From Roseibium marinum (GTDB lineage: Bacteria; Pseudomonadota; Alphaproteobacteria; Rhizobiales; Stappiaceae): a DNA stretch of 64,000 nt. Both the position numbers and the translations under genes were made by a program. The first letter of the stretch is position 1, and each line of letters starts with the position of its first letter. The notes beneath the pieces are model-generated. The model searched no databases. It saw nothing but the letters and a program-made list of their open reading frames with translations, and had not been told where the DNA came from. The stretch spans positions 124,001-188,000 of the forward strand of contig NZ_PPCN01000009.1 in assembly GCF_002906165.1 (NCBI RefSeq), written 5' to 3'. Positions 17,822 to 26,321 of the stretch are shown piece after piece.

Positions 17822-18247
17822 TCACGGGGCTGTCAGCCGGCAATCCTTGAAGCCGTCTCGGGCAATGACGCTGCAAAGCCGGCGCCATTCGCAACCCGCG
17901 CAGGCGGAGCGGATCGATCCGGCCTGAAAGGCTGTCCTGAGATCGCGAACCCGGCCACCGCTCAGCGACAGGTTTCCCCCGGTTTCAATTTCACTTCCCA
18001 GAACATCGGAGATTTCGGCGGCCGCAAGCCGGTCTCTTTCCACGACGCTGCTCCCGCGGCAGTGACAGGTCTCTTCCTTGAGCATCGGCTGGCAGATGTC
18101 GTCCGGTCCGCTGACGAGCCGCAGTGGCTCCCCGGCGTTCAGCCTCTCGACAATCCGGTCGTAATTGCGCACGAAATCCACCGTGTAACCTTTGCCGAGA
18201 TAAGTCAGCAGGCAGAGAAGGTGATGCGGACGCAGCGAGACGGTCAT
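17822..18247 (-). CDS. DUF1284 domain-containing cysteine-rich protein
   Basis: A 141-residue cytoplasmic protein that begins TVSLRPHHLLCLLTYLGKGYT, the hallmark of DUF1284. The rest carries grouped cysteines: ICQP and ETCHCRGS in the middle, then SACAGCEWRRLCSVI and FKDCRL (C-x2-C-x5-C-x10-C), a pattern suggesting a bound metal or Fe-S cluster. The biochemical role of the family is unknown to me. It is monocistronic, facing away from valS and convergent with popZ. ATG at 18247 is the first in-frame start. Confidence 0.85.
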   Translation of the reverse strand: MTVSLRPHHLLCLLTYLGKGYTVDFVRNYDRIVERLNAGEPLRLVSGPDDICQPMLKEETCHCRGSSVVERDRLAAAEISDVLGSEIETGGNLSLSGGRVRDLRTAFQAGSIRSACAGCEWRRLCSVIARDGFKDCRLTAP

Positions 18248-18506
18248 GGGGACCTTATTGCAGGAAACCGGTGGCTACCCAAGCCGGGATTTGCGGTGGC
18301 AGGAATTCACATGCTCTGAACGTTCCCGGAACCATGTCCGAAACCTGCCCGGAGATGCAAACCGATACGCAAAGAAGCGATTTCGTGGCTTACAGTGAGG
18401 GTTCACCGATGGTTTCACGGGTTTACCCGGTTGACTTGCGCCGACGCATCCGATTTACACGATGGCTCACGAATACCGAGATTCATCCTCCCATTGAGTG
18501 ACCCTG

Positions 18507-21338
18507 ATGCTGGATAAGACATACGACGCGGCCAGCGTTGAGCCGCGGATTTACGAAACCTGGGAACAGGCTGGTGCCTTCAAGGCCGGAGCCGGCGCCA
18601 AGGAAGGCGCGCCTGCCTATTCCATCGTAATTCCGCCGCCCAATGTGACAGGCTCGCTGCATATGGGCCACGCGCTGAACAACACCCTTCAGGATATCCT
18701 CGCCCGGTTCGAACGCATGCGCGGCAAGGATGTTCTCTGGCAGCCGGGCATGGACCATGCCGGCATCGCCACCCAGATGGTTGTCGAGCGCCAGCTTATG
18801 GAACGCCAGGAGCCCGGACGCAGGGACATCGGCCGCGAAGCTTTTGTCGAGAAGGTCTGGTCCTGGAAGGACGAATCCGGCGGCCTCATCTTCAACCAGC
18901 TCAAGCGTCTCGGCGCGTCCTGTGACTGGAGCCGCGAGCGCTTCACCATGGACGAAGGTCTCTCCACAGCTGTTCTGAAGGTCTTCATTCAGCTCTACCG
19001 GGAAGACCTAATCTACAAGGACAAGCGCCTCGTCAACTGGGACCCGGCGCTGCTGACCGCGATTTCCGATCTTGAAGTCGAACAGCGGGAACTGAATGGC
19101 CACCTCTGGCACTTCCGCTATCCCCTGGAAGGCGGCGCCAGCTATGAAGCTCCGATTGAGTGGGACGACGAGGGAAAACCGACCGCGTTCGAAACGCGGG
19201 ACTATATCGTTGTCGCGACGACGCGCCCCGAAACCATGCTCGGCGATACCGCCGTCGCGGTGAATCCGGAGGACGACAAATACAAAGATCTCTTCGGCAA
19301 GCATGTTGTTCTGCCGCTTGTCGGCCGCCGGATTCCGATTGTTGCCGACGATTACGCCGATCCGGAAGCCGGTTCGGGCGCCGTGAAGATCACGCCGGCC
19401 CATGACTTCAACGACTTCGAGGTCGGCAAGCGCCATGAACTGCCCATGATCAGCGTCCTCGACCGCGAGGCCAACCTCACCCTGAAGGAAAACCCGGAAT
19501 TCCTCGAAGGCCTGACGCCGGACGAGGCGCAGCTTGGTTTCTGGGAACAGCTGGAAGGCCAGGACCGCTTCGCGGCGCGCAAACGGATCGTTGAATTCTT
19601 TGAGGAAGCCGGGTTGCTCGACAGGATCGAGGACCACAAGCACATGGTGCCGCATGGGGACCGCGGCGGCGTTCCGATCGAGCCGCTTCTGACCGACCAG
19701 TGGTATGTGGACGCCAAGACGCTCGCCAAGCCGGCCATCGCTTCGGTCCGCGAGGGCCGCACCAAATTCGTTCCGGCGAACTGGGACAAGACCTATTACG
19801 AGTGGATGGAAAACATCCAGCCCTGGTGTGTGTCCCGCCAGCTTTGGTGGGGTCATCAGATCCCCGCATGGTACGGACCGGACGGCGGCTTGTTCGTTGA
19901 AGAAAACGAAGACGCGGCCGTTGCCGCCGCCAGGGCCCACTACGGCAAGGACATCGAGGTTGCCGACATCGAGACAGCGCTCGCCTCATGGGAAGGCAAT
20001 TCCGGTGGCAAGGTTCTGATTTACCGTGACGAGGACGTGCTCGACACGTGGTTTTCCTCCGCTCTCTGGCCGTTCTCCACCATGGGCTGGCCCGAGGAAA
20101 CGCCGGAGCTGAAAAAATACTTCCCGACCTCTGTGCTGATCACCGGGTTCGACATCATCTTCTTCTGGGTCGCCCGCATGATGATGATGTCCATGCACTT
20201 CATGAAAGAAGAGCCGTTCGCGGACATCTATATTCATGCCCTCGTCCGGGACGAGAAGGGGCAGAAGATGTCCAAGTCCAAGGGCAATGTCATCGACCCG
20301 CTCGCCCTGATCGAAGAGTTCGGCGCGGATCCGCTGCGTTTCACACTGGCGGCCATGGCCGCGCAGGGCCGGGACATCAAGCTGGCGACCGGCCGGGTGG
20401 CCGGCTACCGCAACTTCGCCACCAAACTGTGGAATGCCGCCCGGTTTGCCGAAATGAACGGCTGCGTCCGCGTGGAGGGTTTCGATCCCGCCTCCGCGAA
20501 CCATATGCTGAACCGCTGGATCGCCACCGAAACGGGCCGCTGCATCGCCGATGTCACGTCGGCGATCGAAAGCTACCGCTTCAACGACGCGGCGGGCGCG
20601 GCCTACCGGTTTATCTGGAACACGTTCTGCGACTGGTACCTGGAACTTGCCAAACCGATCTTCAATGGCGACGACGAGGCCGCGAAAACAGAGACACGCG
20701 CCACCGCGGCCTGGGCACTCGACGAGATCCTCAAGGTGCTGCATCCGTTCATGCCGTTCCTGACGGAAGAGCTCTGGGAGCGGCTTGGAGACAACGGAGT
20801 GAAGGCCGGTACCCTGCTCATGCAGACGGCCTGGCCCGAAGCAACGGTTGCCGATGACGCCGCGGCCGGGGAAATCAACTGGTTGGTGACGCTGATTTCC
20901 GAAATCCGGTCTGTCCGGGCGGAGATGAACGTGCCGGCGGGAGCGAAAGTGGCTGTCGTGGTTGCCGGTGCAAACGAGTTGACCCGCCGCCGCCTCAAAA
21001 CCCACGAAGCCGCGATTTTGCGCCTGGCGCGCGCCGAGACGATTGAACTCGCCGACGCGGCGCCATCGGGAGCCGCGCAGATTATCGTTGGCGAAGCGAC
21101 GGTGTGTCTGCCGCTGGCCGGAGTTATCGACCTCAGTGCGGAAAAAGCGCGGCTTCAGAAGGAAGCCGGCAAGCTCGAGGACGAAATCACCAAGATCGAG
21201 AAGAAGCTCTCCAATCCGAAATTTGTCGAGAAGGCACCTGATGAGGTGGTCGAGGGAGAACGGGAAAAGGTGGCCGTTGCCAGCGAGAAGCTGGAAAAGG
21301 TCGGGACCGCCCTGAAGCGTCTGGCGGAAATCGGCTGA
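18507..21338 (+). CDS. valS: Valine--tRNA ligase
   Basis: Class I aminoacyl-tRNA synthetase charging tRNA-Val, 943 residues. The HIGH motif reads HMGH at residues 52-55 in PPPNVTGSLHMGHALN, the KMSKS motif is at residues 587-591 in QKMSKSKGNVIDP, and the editing (CP1) domain contains TTRPETMLGDTAVAV. The C-terminal coiled-coil arm typical of ValS is visible as charged heptads (KARLQKEAGKLEDEITKIEK). ATG at 18507 with GAGTGA about six bases upstream is preferred over GTG at 18498. No T-box or other leader was recognised. Confidence 0.97.
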   Translation: MLDKTYDAASVEPRIYETWEQAGAFKAGAGAKEGAPAYSIVIPPPNVTGSLHMGHALNNTLQDILARFERMRGKDVLWQPGMDHAGIATQMVVERQLMERQEPGRRDIGREAFVEKVWSWKDESGGLIFNQLKRLGASCDWSRERFTMDEGLSTAVLKVFIQLYREDLIYKDKRLVNWDPALLTAISDLEVEQRELNGHLWHFRYPLEGGASYEAPIEWDDEGKPTAFETRDYIVVATTRPETMLGDTAVAVNPEDDKYKDLFGKHVVLPLVGRRIPIVADDYADPEAGSGAVKITPAHDFNDFEVGKRHELPMISVLDREANLTLKENPEFLEGLTPDEAQLGFWEQLEGQDRFAARKRIVEFFEEAGLLDRIEDHKHMVPHGDRGGVPIEPLLTDQWYVDAKTLAKPAIASVREGRTKFVPANWDKTYYEWMENIQPWCVSRQLWWGHQIPAWYGPDGGLFVEENEDAAVAAARAHYGKDIEVADIETALASWEGNSGGKVLIYRDEDVLDTWFSSALWPFSTMGWPEETPELKKYFPTSVLITGFDIIFFWVARMMMMSMHFMKEEPFADIYIHALVRDEKGQKMSKSKGNVIDPLALIEEFGADPLRFTLAAMAAQGRDIKLATGRVAGYRNFATKLWNAARFAEMNGCVRVEGFDPASANHMLNRWIATETGRCIADVTSAIESYRFNDAAGAAYRFIWNTFCDWYLELAKPIFNGDDEAAKTETRATAAWALDEILKVLHPFMPFLTEELWERLGDNGVKAGTLLMQTAWPEATVADDAAAGEINWLVTLISEIRSVRAEMNVPAGAKVAVVVAGANELTRRRLKTHEAAILRLARAETIELADAAPSGAAQIIVGEATVCLPLAGVIDLSAEKARLQKEAGKLEDEITKIEKKLSNPKFVEKAPDEVVEGEREKVAVASEKLEKVGTALKRLAEIG

Positions 21339-21350
21339 CCTGAACCTGCC

Positions 21351-21381
21351 GGCCCGGAGAAGATTTTGTCTTTTCCGGGCC
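21351..21381 (+). terminator. Strong hairpin after valS
   Basis: A 13-bp stem with a 5-base loop: GGCCCGGAGAAGA (21351-21363), loop TTTTG, TCTTTTCCGGGCC (21369-21381), with a single G-T pair. It starts 13 bases after the valS stop. It lacks a downstream T-run on either strand, so it may protect the 3' end or terminate inefficiently. Confidence 0.6.
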
Positions 21382-21463
21382 GCAATTCGGTGTTAGCGGG
21401 AACTTCGATGTCCTCTGGCGGCATGGAATCTGTATGAGGTTGATGGCTGACTTGTGTGAGACA

Positions 21464-21991
21464 ATGAAAGCGGCAATTCGCACCCTGAAGAGACTGAGCG
21501 TCGCGGCGGCTGCCGTCACGGTGGTGACCGCGACCGCATATGCGGAAAAAATAGAAAACCCCGTTGCCGTCTTTTCCGGCCTCGACAAGATCACCGGCCG
21601 CATCATTTCCTTCGATGTCTATATCGGCGAGACGGTCCAGTTCGGTGCCCTGCAGGTGACCCCGCGCGTTTGTCACACGCGTCCTCAAACCGAATCTCCG
21701 CTGACCACCGGCTTTGTCCAGGTGGACGAAATCACGCTCAACAACGAAGTCCGCCGGATCTTTTCCGGCTGGATGTATGCCGCGAGCCCGGGGCTTCATG
21801 CGGTGGAGCATCCCGTCTACGACATCTGGCTGACCAACTGCAAACTCGCGTCAAACGTACCGCCCCCGGAAGACTACAGCGGCCCGCCGATCAAGGGCAT
21901 CGTGGCGGAAGGCGAGGACCCGTTGGCCGGTCCGGACGACGGGATCGACAGCGGACCGGGGATACCCAGGCCCAAGCCCTTTCAGGGCTAG
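21464..21991 (+). CDS. DUF2155 domain-containing exported protein
   Basis: A 175-residue periplasmic protein of unknown function. The N-terminal signal peptide is MKAAIRTLKRLSVAAAAVTV and onward, ending TATAYA before EKIENP. The DUF2155 core follows: VFSGLDKITGRIISFDVYIGE, VCHTRPQTESP, FVQVDEI and IFSGWMYAASPGLHAVEHPVYDIW with LTNCK; the two cysteines (CHT and NCK) may form a disulfide. The C-terminal tail is rich in Pro, Gly and Asp. I chose ATG 21464 because it places the signal peptide at the N-terminus; ATGs at 21434 and 21443 are also in frame. Confidence 0.82.
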   Translation: MKAAIRTLKRLSVAAAAVTVVTATAYAEKIENPVAVFSGLDKITGRIISFDVYIGETVQFGALQVTPRVCHTRPQTESPLTTGFVQVDEITLNNEVRRIFSGWMYAASPGLHAVEHPVYDIWLTNCKLASNVPPPEDYSGPPIKGIVAEGEDPLAGPDDGIDSGPGIPRPKPFQG

Positions 21992-22069
21992 ATCGACAGA
22001 TCTGGATGGTTTTCTGCTTCGGTAGGGCGGACGGAAAACTCAGGCCCAGCCACCACTCCTTCGACCAGG

Positions 22070-22095
22070 AAAAAGCCCGCTGAAACAGCGGGCTT
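22070..22095 (-). terminator. Rho-independent terminator of the alpha/beta hydrolase gene
   Basis: Stem AGCCCGCTG (22074-22082), loop AAA, CAGCGGGCT (22086-22094), with A-T pairs extending it. On the minus strand it is followed by TTTTT (22070-22074) and lies 15 bases after the stop of the minus-strand gene. It may also stop the converging DUF2155 transcript. Confidence 0.85.
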
Positions 22096-22110
22096 AACAG
22101 TTTTGGGAAA

Positions 22111-22779
22111 TCAATCGACGTTCAGGTAATCCGCCGGGGTCAATCCCAGCCGTCCGTCGACATATGTGCCGCAGCGTTCGATCAGCTCATCCAGGTCATT
22201 TTCAAAGAAATGGTTGGCGCCGGGAATGGTCTCGTGATCGATCACGATGCCCTTCTGGGTCTTCAGTTTGTCGACCAGTGTCTGGACATCCTTTTGCGGC
22301 ACGACCTTGTCGTTGTCGCCGTGGATGATCAGACCGGAGGACGGGCAGGGGGCAAGGAAGGAGAAGTCGTGCAGGTTCGCGGGCGGGGCAACGGAAATGA
22401 AGCCTTCCACTTCCGGACGGCGCATGAGCAACTGCATGCCGATCCAGGCACCGAAGGAAAAGCCGGCGATCCAGCAGGCGCGCGCGTCCGTATGGACGGT
22501 CTGCACCCAGTCGAGAGCCGCCGCCGCGTCGGACAACTCGCCCTGGCCGTGATCGAAAGTTCCCTGAGAACGGCCGACACCGCGGAAATTGAAGCGCAAC
22601 ACGGCAAAACCGCGCCGGGCGAACATGTAGTACATCTGATAAACAATCTGGTTGTTCATCGTGCCGCCGAACTGCGGATGCAGATGCAGAACCAGGGCGA
22701 TGGGTGCGTTCCGTTTTCTTGCGGGATGGAACCGGCCCTCGAGCCGGCCGGCGGGACCGTTGAAGATCACTTCGGGCAT
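22111..22779 (-). CDS. Alpha/beta hydrolase (YsgA/dienelactone-hydrolase-like)
   Basis: A 222-residue single-domain alpha/beta hydrolase. The nucleophile is Ser in AGFSFGAWIG (GxSxG form GFSFG, about residue 107), the acid is probably Asp in IIHGDNDKVVP near residue 155, and the His is in PGANHFF near residue 187. The oxyanion region is LHLHPQFGGTMNN. This pattern (HPxxGGxMxN, RFNFRGVGRSQG) marks a family of cytosolic hydrolases common in proteobacteria whose natural substrate is not known. It has its own terminator. Its promoter region is shared with the divergent suf operon. Confidence 0.87.
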   Translation of the reverse strand: MPEVIFNGPAGRLEGRFHPARKRNAPIALVLHLHPQFGGTMNNQIVYQMYYMFARRGFAVLRFNFRGVGRSQGTFDHGQGELSDAAAALDWVQTVHTDARACWIAGFSFGAWIGMQLLMRRPEVEGFISVAPPANLHDFSFLAPCPSSGLIIHGDNDKVVPQKDVQTLVDKLKTQKGIVIDHETIPGANHFFENDLDELIERCGTYVDGRLGLTPADYLNVD

Positions 22780-22868
22780 GAAGCGTTATGTCCTTGTCAA
22801 ATTGTCGCGCCGGTTTTCAGGCGCTGGTTTTTCAGAGTCTTGTTACGTGATTTCCCGTAAGACTAAAC

Positions 22869-22897
22869 TTGACTCTTTGGCTCCGAGTTTCTAGAAC
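22869..22897 (+). promoter_or_regulatory. Possible sigma70-type promoter of the suf operon
   Basis: TTGACT at 22869-22874 and TAGAAC at 22892-22897 with a 17-base spacer, four of six consensus bases at -10. A start site near 22904 would fall inside the Irr-box-like palindrome, which would suit repression. This is a match by eye only. Confidence 0.35.
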
Positions 22898-22901
22898 CTT
22901 G

Positions 22902-22918
22902 TTTAGAATTATTCGAAA
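22902..22918. promoter_or_regulatory. Irr-box (ICE)-like palindrome upstream of the suf operon
   Basis: TTTAGAA-TTA-TTCGAAA, a 7-3-7 inverted repeat with one mismatch. It matches the iron control element described for Irr in rhizobia (TTTAGAAnnnTTCTAAA) at all but one fixed base. A second short palindrome TTCTAGAA is at 22889-22896. The site lies 160 bases before the first suf gene and beside a possible promoter, which suits iron regulation of SUF in this order. The rest of 22780-23077 shows no gene. Confidence 0.55.
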
Positions 22919-23077
22919 GTTCGCACCGCCCACCCAGTTGCAGACGACACTCGGTTCGACCGGTTGGGGGCTGTTATCGTCATCACAGCGGGAAATTTCA
23001 AGTTTTTCGAACATGTGTCTGATGTATAAGCGAATTTTCAACCCTAACCAAGCGCAGTTTCAGGCTTAAAAGGTGTC

Positions 23078-24247
23078 ATGCAGCGCCGTTTCGATCCGAT
23101 CTACCTCGACTACAACGCGGGCGCACCCCTGCGAACCGACGTGCGCGAGGCGATGATCGAAGCGCTTGAAGACCCGGGTAATGCCTCTTCCGTCCATGGC
23201 CACGGCCGCAAGGCCCGCGGCAGGATCGAAGCCGCGAGAGAGAAGGTCGCCCGTCTTTGCGGTGCCGGCAGCAGGGCAGTTACCTTCGTTTCCGGTGGCA
23301 CCGAAGCCAACATGACCGCATTGTCGCCCGTTTGGCAGGACAAGGGCGCGCCTGTCTATCTCGACAAGCTTTTCCTGAGTGCCGTCGAACACCCCTCGGT
23401 CGCGACCGGAGGACGGTTCCCGGTAGCAGACCGCTTCGTGGTTCCCGTCGATCCGGACGGCCGCCTTCGGCTTGCCGCACTGGAAGACGCCGTGAAGGAT
23501 GCCAATCCGGGACTGATCTCGGTCATGGCCGCCAACAACGAGACCGGCGTTATCCAGCCGCTTGCGGAAATAGGCGCGCTTGCCGAGAAATACGGCCATT
23601 TCTTTCATGTGGATGCGGTTCAGGCCGCGGGCCGGATGAAGATCGACATGGACGCCTGGAAGGCGGACGCCGTCTCCTTGTCGGCCCATAAATTCGGCGG
23701 GCCGCAAGGCACCGGAGCTGTTGTCGTCAGGTCGAGCGCGCGGGTACCGTCTCCCTTGATGGTCGGCGGCGGACAGGAAAACTGGCGGCGGGGCGGCACG
23801 GAAAATGTTGCGGCGATCACCGGATTTGGCGTTGCGGCGGAAACCGCTCTTGAAGAATTGTCCCAAACACGCCATCTCGCAGAGATGAGGGTCAGGCTCG
23901 AGACCGGCTTGCGAAGCGTGTGTCCGGCAACGGTCATCTTCGGAGAAGCCGCGGATCGCCTGGAAAATACGAGCTGTTTCGCCGTCGCCGGTGTTCCGGC
24001 GGAAACCGCGCTGATCTCGTTCGATCTCGATAACGTATCCCTTTCGTCCGGGTCCGCATGCTCTTCGGGAAAAGTGTCGGTGTCGCATGTTCTGACGGCA
24101 ATGGGTGTCGAGGAAGACCTCGCACGCTGTGCGCTTCGGATAAGCATGGGCTGGAACACTTCAGAGGCCGAGATCGACAGGGTTCTGGAGCTCTGGCCGC
24201 GCATTGTCGAACGGCTCAACCCGCAGGCACGCCACAGGGCGGCCTGA
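23078..24247 (+). CDS. Cysteine desulfurase, NifS/IscS-like (group I)
   Basis: PLP enzyme that takes sulfur from cysteine as an enzyme persulfide for Fe-S cluster assembly. The 389-residue product starts PIYLDYNAGAPL (usual YLDNAATTP), has GGTEANMTAL for PLP binding, NNETGVIQP, the PLP lysine in SLSAHKFGGPQGTG (about residue 206) and the catalytic cysteine in SSGSACSSGKVSVSHVL near residue 325. It is the first gene of the suf operon, before sufB, and differs in group from the SufS encoded later in the same operon. RBS AAGGTG precedes the ATG. A dedicated regulator gene (IscR or RirA) does not accompany it. Confidence 0.93.
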   Translation: MQRRFDPIYLDYNAGAPLRTDVREAMIEALEDPGNASSVHGHGRKARGRIEAAREKVARLCGAGSRAVTFVSGGTEANMTALSPVWQDKGAPVYLDKLFLSAVEHPSVATGGRFPVADRFVVPVDPDGRLRLAALEDAVKDANPGLISVMAANNETGVIQPLAEIGALAEKYGHFFHVDAVQAAGRMKIDMDAWKADAVSLSAHKFGGPQGTGAVVVRSSARVPSPLMVGGGQENWRRGGTENVAAITGFGVAAETALEELSQTRHLAEMRVRLETGLRSVCPATVIFGEAADRLENTSCFAVAGVPAETALISFDLDNVSLSSGSACSSGKVSVSHVLTAMGVEEDLARCALRISMGWNTSEAEIDRVLELWPRIVERLNPQARHRAA

Positions 24248-24358
24248 CAATGGAATTCGGCGGTTTCCCCGCCGGTGGAAAACAGCAGATGAATGTCACA
24301 GTCCATCTGCGTGAATATTTGAGTTGCGGGCATGACGCCCGCTGAATGGAGGCAAGGT

Positions 24359-25831
24359 ATGCCAGCTGTACAGGAAACCATCGACAGGGTGAAAGCCATC
24401 GATGTCGACCAGTATAAATACGGCTTCGTGACGGACATCGATTCCGAAAGAGGCGCCAAGGGGCTCTCCGAAGAGACAGTCCGGTTTCTGTCAGCCAAGA
24501 AGAACGAACCGGAATGGATGACCGAGTGGCGTCTGGATGCGCTGCGCCGTTTCATGCAGATGGAAGAGCCGGACTGGGCGCGCGTTTCCTATCCGAAGAT
24601 TGATTTTGACGAGCTTTACTACTGGGCGTCGCCGAAGTCCGTCGAAGGCCCGAAAAGCCTCGACGAGGTCGATCCGGAGCTGCTGGCCACCTATGAAAAA
24701 CTCGGCATTCCGCTTCGCGAACAGGAAGTTCTGGCAGGTGTGGAACCGAAGAACCGCGTCGCGGTCGATGCGGTGTTCGATTCCGTTTCCGTGGTGACCA
24801 CCTTCAAGGCGGAGCTCAAGAAGGCGGGCGTCATTTTCTGTTCCATCTCCGAGGCCTTGCGCGAATATCCGGATCTGGTGAAGAAATATCTCGGCTCGGT
24901 CGTTCCGGTCACCGACAACTATTATGCGACGCTGAACTCGGCTGTCTTCTCCGACGGCTCGTTCGTCTATGTTCCCGAAGGCGTACGCTGCCCGATGGAA
25001 CTGTCGACCTATTTCCGCATCAACGAACAGAATACCGGCCAGTTCGAACGCACGCTGATCATCGCCGAAAAGGGCGCATACGTGTCCTATCTGGAAGGCT
25101 GCACGGCGCCACAGCGCGATGAAAACCAGCTCCACGCTGCCGTTGTCGAACTCGTGGCGCTGGACGACGCGGAAATCAAGTACTCCACGGTCCAGAACTG
25201 GTTCCCGGGAGACAAGAACGGCAAGGGCGGCATCTACAACTTCGTTACCAAGCGGGGCGATTGCCGCGGCAAGAATTCCAAGATCTCCTGGACCCAGGTG
25301 GAAACCGGTTCGGCGATCACCTGGAAATATCCGTCCTGTATCCTGCGCGGCGAGAACTCCCGCGGCGAATTCTATTCGATCGCGGTGGCCAACGGCTATC
25401 AGCAGATCGACAGCGGCACGAAGATGATCCACCTGGGCAAGAACTCCTCCAGCCGGATCATTTCCAAGGGCATTTCCGCCGGCAAGTCGCAGAACACCTA
25501 TCGCGGTCTGGTTTCGGCACACCGCAAGGCGTCGAGCGCGCGCAACTTCACCCAGTGCGATTCGCTGCTGATCGGGCAGGACTGCGGCGCCCATACGGTG
25601 CCCTACATCGAGAGCAAGAACGCATCAGCCCAGTTCGAGCACGAGGCGACCACCTCGAAGATCTCGGACGACCAGATGTTCTATTGCCTGCAGCGTGGAC
25701 TGACCGAAGAGGAAGCCGTGGCGCTGATTGTCAACGGCTTCGTCAAGGACGTCATCCAGCAGCTGCCGATGGAATTCGCCGTCGAGGCTCAGAAGCTGAT
25801 CTCGATCAGCCTGGAAGGCTCCGTTGGCTGA
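24359..25831 (+). CDS. sufB: Fe-S cluster scaffold protein SufB
   Basis: Scaffold subunit of the SufBC2D complex on which Fe-S clusters are built. The 490-residue product contains the SufB signature region [30 protein letters not shown] split over residues about 203-232, [20 protein letters not shown] and the C-terminal [24 protein letters not shown] with the conserved cysteine and glutamate. ATG at 24359 has GGAGG seven bases upstream; the frame extends to 24332 but without a site. The stop TGA overlaps the ATG of the next, unrelated gene (TGATG? read as CTGATGG), indicating coupling. Confidence 0.97.
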   Translation: MPAVQETIDRVKAIDVDQYKYGFVTDIDSERGAKGLSEETVRFLSAKKNEPEWMTEWRLDALRRFMQMEEPDWARVSYPKIDFDELYYWASPKSVEGPKSLDEVDPELLATYEKLGIPLREQEVLAGVEPKNRVAVDAVFDSVSVVTTFKAELKKAGVIFCSISEALREYPDLVKKYLGSVVPVTDNYYATLNSAVFSDGSFVYVPEGVRCPMELSTYFRINEQNTGQFERTLIIAEKGAYVSYLEGCTAPQRDENQLHAAVVELVALDDAEIKYSTVQNWFPGDKNGKGGIYNFVTKRGDCRGKNSKISWTQVETGSAITWKYPSCILRGENSRGEFYSIAVANGYQQIDSGTKMIHLGKNSSSRIISKGISAGKSQNTYRGLVSAHRKASSARNFTQCDSLLIGQDCGAHTVPYIESKNASAQFEHEATTSKISDDQMFYCLQRGLTEEEAVALIVNGFVKDVIQQLPMEFAVEAQKLISISLEGSVG

Positions 25832-26307
25832 TGGGGTTGGGTTCTTGGCTATCGAAAAAGGCAACTGAAGCTCAGAGACGTGAAGCAGACAATTTTCTGG
25901 TTTCACTCAAGGGGGCTGATCAGTTGGCATTGGACGTAGTTAGCGCAGCTACCATGTCTTACGCCGCTTATTTTGAAGCTAAGGGCAGAGACGTGTATCG
26001 AATGGCCCTCTGGATAGAGGATAAGGAACAAATGATGTTCCCACTTGAAATTGGGCAGATGATAAAAGCTCAGCAGAAACAAAAAACAACGAGCTCCACT
26101 CCGGGGTTAATGGTTTGGTTGTTTTCAGCTAGAGCACTTTTAGAGCCACAACTAAGACTTTCTGGCAGAGACATCTGGTCTCAACTCTCAAAATCAAGTG
26201 AGGAAAGTGAAGTTTTGGCGAGCGAAATGTGTGTGGCAATGAACTTGTCACATAGTCCTTTCGATAGACACTTGGTTCCGATTGGACTCGAACAGTTGCA
26301 ACGTTGA
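25831..26307 (+). CDS. Unknown low-GC gene inserted between sufB and sufC
   Basis: A 158-residue protein I do not recognise. By hand count its 477 bases hold 217 G+C (about 45%), against roughly 60% in sufB and sufC, and codons such as TTT, GAA, AAA and TTG are frequent. The start ATG shares its A with the sufB stop (TGATG), and the stop lies 14 bases before sufC, so it would be co-expressed with SUF. The product is soluble and probably mostly helical: SKKATEAQRREADNFLVSL, an aromatic stretch AAYFEAKGRDVYRMALWIED, then a conserved-looking PGLMVWLFSARALLEPQLR and GRDIWSQLSKS. No cysteine motif for Fe-S binding (one Cys, ASEMCVAMN), no signal peptide, no membrane helix. It looks horizontally acquired; its frame is intact. 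Confidence 0.8.
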   Translation: MGLGSWLSKKATEAQRREADNFLVSLKGADQLALDVVSAATMSYAAYFEAKGRDVYRMALWIEDKEQMMFPLEIGQMIKAQQKQKTTSSTPGLMVWLFSARALLEPQLRLSGRDIWSQLSKSSEESEVLASEMCVAMNLSHSPFDRHLVPIGLEQLQR

Positions 26308-26321
26308 AGAAGAAGACCACA

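Noticed and set aside
24250-24345. A 31-codon frame between the NifS-like gene and sufB
   Set aside because: It has no ribosome site or recognisable sequence and fits chance expectation in the spacer.
26270-26300. A tRNA-3'-end-like sequence on the minus strand (GTTCGAGTCC followed by GGAACCA) in the tail of the low-GC gene, suggesting an attachment site
   Set aside because: The bases around it cannot pair into a T-stem, and no matching tRNA or second copy is seen in the window.
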